Shown here piece by piece: positions 58,514 through 64,000 of a stretch of 64,000 bases of DNA (its first letter is position 1; each line of letters begins with the position of its first letter). The notes below the pieces were generated by a model. That model was not told where the DNA came from, made no database searches, and worked only from the letters and a program-made list of their open reading frames with translations. The translations under genes and the position numbers were made by a program. The DNA comes from Streptomyces sp. LUP47B. GTDB taxonomy: Bacteria > Actinomycetota > Actinomycetes > Streptomycetales > Streptomycetaceae. The stretch covers positions 301,052 to 365,051 of the forward strand of contig NZ_MJAH01000006.1 of NCBI RefSeq assembly GCF_001746295.1, given 5' to 3'.

Positions 58514-60490
58514 GTGTCAGACGTCCGTGTGATCATCCAACGCGATTCCGAGCGGGAAGAGCGCGTGGTGACGACGGGCACTACGGCCGCCGAGCTCTTC
58601 GCCGGCGAGCGCTCGATCATCGCCGCGCGCGTGGGAGGCGAGCTCAAGGACCTTGCGTACGTCCTGTCCGAGGGTGAGGAGGTCGAGGGCGTCGAGATCT
58701 CCTCCGAGGACGGCCTCAACATCCTGCGTCACTCCACCGCGCACGTCATGGCGCAGGCCGTGCAGGAGCTCTTCCCCGAGGCCAAGCTGGGCATCGGCCC
58801 GCCGGTCAAGGACGGCTTCTACTACGACTTCGACGTCGAGAGGCCGTTCACGCCCGAGGATCTCAAGGCCATCGAGAAGAAGATGCAGGAGATCCAGAAG
58901 CGGGGGCAGAAGTTCTCCCGCCGCGTGGTGACCGACGAGGCGGCTCGCGAGGAGCTGGCGTCCGAGCCGTACAAGCTGGAACTGATCGGCATCAAGGGCT
59001 CCGCCTCCACGGACGACGGCGCGGACGTCGAGGTCGGCGCCGGTGAGCTGACGATCTACGACAACCTGGACGCCAAGACCGGCGACCTGTGCTGGAAGGA
59101 CCTCTGCCGCGGTCCCCACCTGCCCTCCACGCGGAACATCCCGGCGTTCAAGCTCATGCGCAACGCGGCCGCCTACTGGCGCGGCAGCGAGAAGAACCCG
59201 ATGCTCCAGCGCATCTACGGCACCGCGTGGCCGACCAAGGACGAGCTGAAGGCGCACCTCGACTTCCTCGCCGAGGCCGAGAAGCGCGACCACCGCAAGC
59301 TGGGCTCCGAGCTCGACCTGTTCTCCATCCCGGAGCAGATCGGTTCCGGCCTCGCCGTGTTCCACCCCAAGGGCGGCATCATCCGCCGCGTGATGGAGGA
59401 CTACTCGCGCCGCCGCCACGAGGAGGAGGGCTACGAGTTCGTCTACACGCCGCACGCGACGAAGGGGAAGCTCTTCGAGCAGTCCGGGCACCTGGACTGG
59501 TACGCCGACGGCATGTACCCGCCCATGCAGCTCGACGAGGGCGTGGACTACTACCTCAAGCCCATGAACTGCCCGATGCACAACCTGATCTTCGACGCGC
59601 GCGGCCGCTCGTACCGTGAACTGCCGCTGCGCCTCTTCGAGTTCGGGACCGTGTACCGGTACGAGAAGTCGGGCGTCGTGCACGGCCTCACGCGTGCGCG
59701 TGGCTTCACGCAGGACGACGCGCACATCTACTGCACCCGTGAGCAGATGTCGGAGGAGCTCGACAAGACGCTCACCTTCGTCCTCGGCCTGCTGCGCGAC
59801 TACGGCCTGACCGACTTCTACCTGGAGCTGTCCACCAAGGATCCGGAGAAGTTCGTCGGCTCGGACGAGGTCTGGGAAGAGGCCACGGAGACACTGCGCC
59901 AGGTCGCCGAGAAGCAGGGGCTGCCCCTGGTCCCGGACCCGGGCGGCGCCGCCTTCTACGGCCCGAAGATCTCCGTCCAGACCAAGGACGCCATCGGCCG
60001 TACCTGGCAGATGTCGACGATCCAGCTGGACTTCAACCTGCCGGAGCGCTTCGAGCTGGAGTACACCTCGCCGGACGGCTCCAAGCAGCGTCCGGTCATG
60101 ATCCACCGCGCGCTGTTCGGTTCCATCGAGCGGTTCTTCGCCGTGCTTCTGGAGCACTACGCGGGCGCCTTCCCGGCGTGGCTGGCCCCGGTCCAGGCGG
60201 TCGGCATCCCGATCGGCGACGCGCACGTCGAGTACCTGGAGAAGTTCGCCGCGGCCGCCAAGAAGCAGGGGCTGCGGGTCGACGTCGACTCCTCCTCGGA
60301 CCGGATGCAGAAGAAGATCCGCAACGCCCAGAAGCAGAAGGTGCCCTTCATGGTCATCGCGGGCGACGAGGACATGTCGGGCGGCTCGGTGTCCTTCCGC
60401 TACCGCGACGGCTCGCAGGAGAACGGCATTCCGTTCGACGAGGCCATCGCGAAGATCGTCAAGGTCGTGGAGGAGCGGGCACAGGTCTGA
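58514..60490 (+). CDS. thrS: Threonine--tRNA ligase
   Basis: The 658-residue enzyme charges tRNA-Thr. The TGS domain is at 1-65, the editing domain has HSTAHVMAQAVQELFP, and the zinc site and class II core include PMNCPMHNLIF, YRELPLRLFEFGTVYRYE and RGFTQDDAHIYC, ending with an anticodon-binding domain. The GTG has GGAGAG ahead. An inverted repeat at 58433-58440 and 58488-58495 precedes it. Confidence 0.97.
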   Translation: MSDVRVIIQRDSEREERVVTTGTTAAELFAGERSIIAARVGGELKDLAYVLSEGEEVEGVEISSEDGLNILRHSTAHVMAQAVQELFPEAKLGIGPPVKDGFYYDFDVERPFTPEDLKAIEKKMQEIQKRGQKFSRRVVTDEAAREELASEPYKLELIGIKGSASTDDGADVEVGAGELTIYDNLDAKTGDLCWKDLCRGPHLPSTRNIPAFKLMRNAAAYWRGSEKNPMLQRIYGTAWPTKDELKAHLDFLAEAEKRDHRKLGSELDLFSIPEQIGSGLAVFHPKGGIIRRVMEDYSRRRHEEEGYEFVYTPHATKGKLFEQSGHLDWYADGMYPPMQLDEGVDYYLKPMNCPMHNLIFDARGRSYRELPLRLFEFGTVYRYEKSGVVHGLTRARGFTQDDAHIYCTREQMSEELDKTLTFVLGLLRDYGLTDFYLELSTKDPEKFVGSDEVWEEATETLRQVAEKQGLPLVPDPGGAAFYGPKISVQTKDAIGRTWQMSTIQLDFNLPERFELEYTSPDGSKQRPVMIHRALFGSIERFFAVLLEHYAGAFPAWLAPVQAVGIPIGDAHVEYLEKFAAAAKKQGLRVDVDSSSDRMQKKIRNAQKQKVPFMVIAGDEDMSGGSVSFRYRDGSQENGIPFDEAIAKIVKVVEERAQV

Positions 60491-60504
60491 CCCCTGTTGC
60501 GCGC

Positions 60505-60539
60505 GAGGCCCCCGGGAGGCTCAGCTTCCCGGGGGCCTC
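60505..60539. terminator. Bidirectional terminator of thrS and the channel gene
   Basis: GAGGCCCCCGGGA pairs with TCCCGGGGGCCTC across a nine-base loop. Its right arm overlaps the last codons and stop of the channel gene. Confidence 0.85.
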
Positions 60540-61396
60540 TCGTCGTCCTCCCGCGCGAACACCTGGAGCAGCCAGGAGGCGAAGGTGCCCGTCACCGCGC
60601 CGAGCAGGGCCAGCCCGATGGCCATCACACCGACCGCGATCAGGCGTCCGAGCGGGGTGACCGGGACCACGTCGCCGTAGCCGACGGTGGCGAGGGTGGC
60701 GCAGGTCCACCAGACGGAGTCCCCGAAGGTGCGGATGCTCGCACCGGGCGCGTCGTGCTCCTGCTGGTAGACGGCGAGGGCACCGGTGAAGCCCAGCAGA
60801 AGAGCCGCCAGACCGGCGTACGCGATCACACGCGCGTGCAGGGCGAGCCGGGGCCGTCCGTGCCGGCGCTGCACGGTCTCGTACAGCTTCACGACCCTGA
60901 GTGGGCGCAGCAGCGGCAGAAACAGCACCACGGTGTCCAGCAGGTGCGTCCGTACGAAGCGCAGGCGCTGTCCGCTCAGGTGCATGCGGACCGCGTAGTC
61001 GACGGCGAACAGCGCCCAGGCGGCCAGCGTCACCGCCAGGCAGAAATCGAGCGCGGCCTTCGGGAGATGGGCCAGGACCCGGAGCGCGTACGCCGCGAGA
61101 AAGGCCAGGGAGGCGAGGGCGAGCGGGATCTCCGTGCGGGCTTCCCAGTGGGCCTGGCGGCTGTCGGGGTTGTGGGGGCTGGGGGAGTCAGTGCTGTCGG
61201 CCCTGCGGGCGTCGATGCCGGCCTGGGGAGGGTCGTGGGGCTCGCGGGGAGTCCTGTGGGCGTCGGTGGTGCGAGGCTCGCGGATGTCGGCGCCGTCCGT
61301 GTCGTGAGCCTCGGTGCCGCCAGTGCCGCCAGTGCCGCCGGTTCCGTTGCTTCCGCCGGTGTCCGCGCTGTCGGCTCCGCGGCTTTCGTCGTCCAC
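60521..61396 (-). CDS. Voltage-gated-like potassium channel
   Basis: The 291-residue protein has a variable, charged N-terminal tail (about 1-85, with GGTGGTGGT-encoded repeats), then six helices. A charged S4-like segment (RPLRVVKLYETVQRRHGR) and the pore with the filter TVGYGD (T237-D242) mark it as a K+ channel. The last helix ends in ASWLLQVFARE. The start GTG at 61396 is the longest frame; a shorter start is possible. Its 3' end overlaps the terminator with thrS. Confidence 0.88.
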   Translation of the reverse strand: MDDESRGADSADTGGSNGTGGTGGTGGTEAHDTDGADIREPRTTDAHRTPREPHDPPQAGIDARRADSTDSPSPHNPDSRQAHWEARTEIPLALASLAFLAAYALRVLAHLPKAALDFCLAVTLAAWALFAVDYAVRMHLSGQRLRFVRTHLLDTVVLFLPLLRPLRVVKLYETVQRRHGRPRLALHARVIAYAGLAALLLGFTGALAVYQQEHDAPGASIRTFGDSVWWTCATLATVGYGDVVPVTPLGRLIAVGVMAIGLALLGAVTGTFASWLLQVFAREDDERPPGS

Positions 61397-61475
61397 CCGT
61401 CCAGCTTGGCCCGGGCAGCTTTTCCCACAACCCCGCCGACACGGCGCGAACGGGCGAAGTCATATGCTGCACTGC

Positions 61476-62024
61476 ATGACGAGTGAGCCGGAGCAGCAGT
61501 TGGGAGTGGGCACGCAGGACGCGTTCCAGCGTCTGTGGACGCCCCACCGGATGGCCTACATCCAGGGCGAGAACAAGCCGACCGGCCCGGGTGCCGACGA
61601 CGGCTGCCCCTTCTGCTCGATCCCGGCCAAGTCCGACGAGGACGGTCTGATCGTCCGGCGCGGAACGCTGGTGTACGCGGTGCTCAACCTCTACCCGTAC
61701 ACCGGCGGTCACCTGATGGTCGTGCCCTACCGTCATGTGGCCGACTACACCGACCTCACCGAGCCCGAGACCGCTGAGCTGGCCGCGCTGACCAAGCAGG
61801 CGATGACGGCGCTGCGGACGGCCTCCGGGGCGCACGGCTTCAACATCGGCATGAACCAGGGGACGGTCGCCGGGGCCGGCATCGCCGCCCATCTCCACCA
61901 GCACATCGTCCCGCGCTGGGGCGGCGACACGAACTTCATGCCGGTCGTCGGCCACACGAAGGTGCTGCCGCAGCTGCTGGGAGACACCCGCAAGATGCTG
62001 GCGGAGGCCTGGCCCAGCGAGTGA
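61476..62024 (+). CDS. HIT-domain nucleotide hydrolase/transferase
   Basis: The 182-residue protein has the histidine triad AHLHQH (H139, H141, H143) and a CPFC pair near 44-47. NLYPYTGGHLMVVPYRHV is the nucleotide-binding region. Actinobacterial relatives include diadenosine-tetraphosphate phosphorylases; the substrate here is not determined. TATGCT at 61463-61468 lies seven bases before the ATG with no ribosome-binding site, so leaderless translation is likely. Confidence 0.86.
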   Translation: MTSEPEQQLGVGTQDAFQRLWTPHRMAYIQGENKPTGPGADDGCPFCSIPAKSDEDGLIVRRGTLVYAVLNLYPYTGGHLMVVPYRHVADYTDLTEPETAELAALTKQAMTALRTASGAHGFNIGMNQGTVAGAGIAAHLHQHIVPRWGGDTNFMPVVGHTKVLPQLLGDTRKMLAEAWPSE

Positions 62025-62061
62025 TGCACCGGGGGCCGGCGACTGTGCGGCCCCCGCGCAC

Positions 62062-63723
62062 CTACGCGTCGTACACGTCCGCCTTTCGCGGTGAGACGTC
62101 CTGGACCTGCGTGCTCAGGAAGCCCGCCCGCGTGCCGAACTGCTCCGTGTCCACGCCGTTGTCCGACAGGACCCGGATCGCCGCGGCGTGCACGACCCGC
62201 AGTACCGGTGTCGCGGCGCGCAGCGCGTCGTCGGCCATGAAGCGGTGCCGCCACGGCCGGTCCGCCCAGGCGTGCCGCAGACCGAAGGGCTCGGGAAGGG
62301 TGAGCGAGCCGCCGAGCCAATTCAGCAGCGGGGGGTAGCGGGTCAGGGGCGCCCGGGCGGTGAGGCGGACCACCTCGTCCGCGTCGACCAGCGGGAGCTT
62401 GATCTTCTTGGTCTCCCAGAACCTGAGCTGCTTGGCGACTTCCTTCTCCTTGGCCGCCGGCTTCGAGGTGAAGAGCCCGTGCACGGGCCCCAGGGCGTGC
62501 CCGGTGACCTCGATGCGCAGCGTCTCGTGCAGCACGGTCACCGTGATCAGCATGGTGAGGACCAGCTGCCCCTCCCAGAGCGTCCACTGGACGCCCAGGT
62601 AGTGCCGGTCACCGCCGCCGAACTGCTGCTTGTTGCAGATGTCCTGTATCGCGTGGGTCTTGACCTGGTAGGCGTCCACGTCCGTGCCCCCGGGCCGGGA
62701 CACCTCCTTCGCGCCCTCCGCGATCGGGGTGACGATCCAGTGGCGTACGGACGGCTTCGGGAAGCCACCGGTGTTGATGGTGTTGCGTTCCAGCATGCGC
62801 AGCTTGTCGTGGATGGCGCGGACGACGTCCCAGCTGCGGAAGGGATGGATCTCCCTTGTCGGGTCGGCGGACACCAGATCCTCGGCCAGCTGCCAGCTGC
62901 CCCACCGGGTGCCCATGCCGAGTATCCCCTTGGGACCGGCGTAGAAGACGGAGTTGGACTGCTGCTCGGCGCTGAGCATCGCCAGGGACTGGCGCAGCTG
63001 CTCGGCCGCGGTCTCGCCGGGGTTGCTCGGCACCGCCTCGGGCACCTTGGCGCCGACGCTGCTGCCGGCCAACAGACTGTCCCAGCGGCCCCGCAGATCC
63101 TGCGCCGTGCGCTCGCAGATCTGCTTGGCCCAGAACCAGCCGACGACGGGGAGGACCACGCACGCGCGTGCGTACCAGCCCCAGAACCCTCCGAACGGCA
63201 TCTTGATCAGGAAGAGCACGGCGAGCGCGCCCATCGCGACGAGCAGCGCGGTGCCGAGCGCTCCGGCCTGCTTGTCCTCGCGCCTGGCGATGGTGGTGCG
63301 CAGCGTGAAGACGAGCAGCCACACGAACAGCCCCGGCAGGAAGAGCACACCGCACAGCACCATCACGGCGGTGAGCCAGTTGTCCCGGTCCCGGCGGATG
63401 TTGTTCGCCGCGAGGCAGTGCTCGACCACCACCTGCGGCTCGGCGCCGAAGGACTGGATGAGGGGCTTGCGGCCCTTGCCGAGCATGCGGGTGATCACCG
63501 CCGTGGAGAAGGCCTCGCCCAGGTTGGGACGGAAGATCTTCGCCCAACTGCGGCCGCCCTTGACCACCGACTGGTGCAACTCGTTGTTGGTCTTGAGGAT
63601 CTCCTCCACCGGATTGTCCCGATAGGCCGCCGAGGCCAGGGCGAACGTCGCCGTCTGCGCCTCGTCGCCCGTGCGCGGCACCTGCGGACCGAAGAAGTCC
63701 GCGTAACCGCCGTCAACGGTCAT
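62062..63723 (-). CDS. Large membrane-associated protein, function unknown
   Basis: The 553-residue protein starts MTVDGGYADFFGPQVPRTGDE, then VIKGG-like and RMLGKGRKPLIQSFGAEPQVV segments. Two hydrophobic hairpins are at about 115-185 (LTAVMVLCGVLFLPGLFVWLLVFTL; GTALLVAMGALAVLFLIKM and YARACVVLPVVGWFW) and one near 410 (LVLTMLITVTVL). The C-terminus looks soluble and has many basic residues. No enzyme motif is recognised. It is convergent with the HIT gene, with about 40 bases between. Confidence 0.72.
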   Translation of the reverse strand: MTVDGGYADFFGPQVPRTGDEAQTATFALASAAYRDNPVEEILKTNNELHQSVVKGGRSWAKIFRPNLGEAFSTAVITRMLGKGRKPLIQSFGAEPQVVVEHCLAANNIRRDRDNWLTAVMVLCGVLFLPGLFVWLLVFTLRTTIARREDKQAGALGTALLVAMGALAVLFLIKMPFGGFWGWYARACVVLPVVGWFWAKQICERTAQDLRGRWDSLLAGSSVGAKVPEAVPSNPGETAAEQLRQSLAMLSAEQQSNSVFYAGPKGILGMGTRWGSWQLAEDLVSADPTREIHPFRSWDVVRAIHDKLRMLERNTINTGGFPKPSVRHWIVTPIAEGAKEVSRPGGTDVDAYQVKTHAIQDICNKQQFGGGDRHYLGVQWTLWEGQLVLTMLITVTVLHETLRIEVTGHALGPVHGLFTSKPAAKEKEVAKQLRFWETKKIKLPLVDADEVVRLTARAPLTRYPPLLNWLGGSLTLPEPFGLRHAWADRPWRHRFMADDALRAATPVLRVVHAAAIRVLSDNGVDTEQFGTRAGFLSTQVQDVSPRKADVYDA

Positions 63724-63880
63724 TCCCGCCCCCGATCGCCGCTGGTGTCACCCACTGCGGCCTTCCCGACTTCCGTGCTTCGCACACCTGTTGATCAGGT
63801 CATCAGCGTATCCGTAGGTGCTGACATTCGTCGGCGGACGGCCGAAGCCGCCCGGCGAATCGGAGGGGAGCGTTCCACAA

Positions 63881-64000
63881 ACGTCACTTGTGGGGCGCGG
63901 AACGCCATGTGTGCGGTCCTGGAGGCCACTTGTGCGGCGCCGACGACCGCGCGTGCGGCGCCGACGACCGCGCGTGCGGCGCCGACGACCGCGCGTGCGG
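63881..64000. repeat. 21-bp tandem repeat array running off the window
   Basis: Units of 21 bases begin at 63881, 63902, 63923, 63944, 63965 and 63986. The first three are degenerate, with a shared TTGTGnGGCG core; the last three are identical. The period equals seven codons, so it would be in frame if coding. The array continues beyond the right edge. Confidence 0.85.

Overview
The window is chromosomal DNA of a Streptomyces species. The support is very high GC with strong third-position GC bias, frequent GTG starts and ATGA/GTGA start-stop overlaps, an SsgB sporulation protein, Tat-exported proteins, leaderless-looking genes and a classic actinomycete arginine cluster. No phage, transposase, integrase or CRISPR array is visible.

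Layout. 1-3792: the 3' part of the arginine operon (argJ truncated at the left edge, argB, argD, argR); argH follows alone at 12927-14351 behind a probable ARG box. 3873-11119: a redox locus on the minus strand holding two copies of a ferric-reductase-like membrane flavoprotein plus FMN-binding lipid-anchored or secreted protein, and an ApbE flavinyltransferase, divergent from an OmpR-type response regulator and sensor kinase. 11121-22627: a pyridoxamine-phosphate-oxidase-like protein, a secreted protein made of two near-identical domains, an aldo/keto reductase, a TetR regulator with its MFS drug exporter and a palindromic operator, a phospholipid acyltransferase, an exported glycerophosphodiester phosphodiesterase, a small sigma factor, acetyltransferase, small membrane proteins and a HAD phosphatase.

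22667-25669: the methionine importer metNIQ, preceded by a leaderless 28-codon reading frame whose end is rich in cysteine codons, probably a regulatory leader peptide. 26508-33404: corrin genes, namely cobL, a 1298-residue fusion of a long disordered acidic region with BluB and CobT, and a CysG-like siroheme/precorrin-2 enzyme. 33469-38582: rRNA methyltransferase, Ser/Thr kinase, two small proteins, an APH-family kinase and a zinc ribbon protein. 38631-39099: five tRNA genes (three Val-GAC, Cys-GCA, Gly-GCC). 39278-45451: pabB/pabC-like folate genes, tandem-GNAT protein, DsbA-like protein, CGNR regulator, ssgB and a TIGR02611 membrane protein.

45528-55667: two identical tRNA-Val(CAC) genes in direct orientation bracket a ten-kilobase segment with a carbohydrate uptake and degradation cluster (Tat lipoprotein, two permeases, YesL-like protein, YetA/exo-rhamnogalacturonan-lyase-like enzyme) under a clear promoter and LacI-type operators, plus a large orphan membrane protein. 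55717-64000: an exonuclease, a DUF4365 protein coupled to an unknown protein, thrS, a potassium channel, a HIT protein, an orphan membrane protein and a 21-bp tandem repeat running off the right edge.

A GC-rich element with the core GCGGGGAACTGCGC or a longer variant recurs seven times just after stop codons and looks like a dispersed terminator-type repeat. Biologically the most interesting points are the duplicated flavinylation/ferric-reductase locus, the cysteine-rich leader before metNIQ, the BluB-CobT fusion, the tRNA-bracketed sugar cluster and the DUF4365 gene pair.
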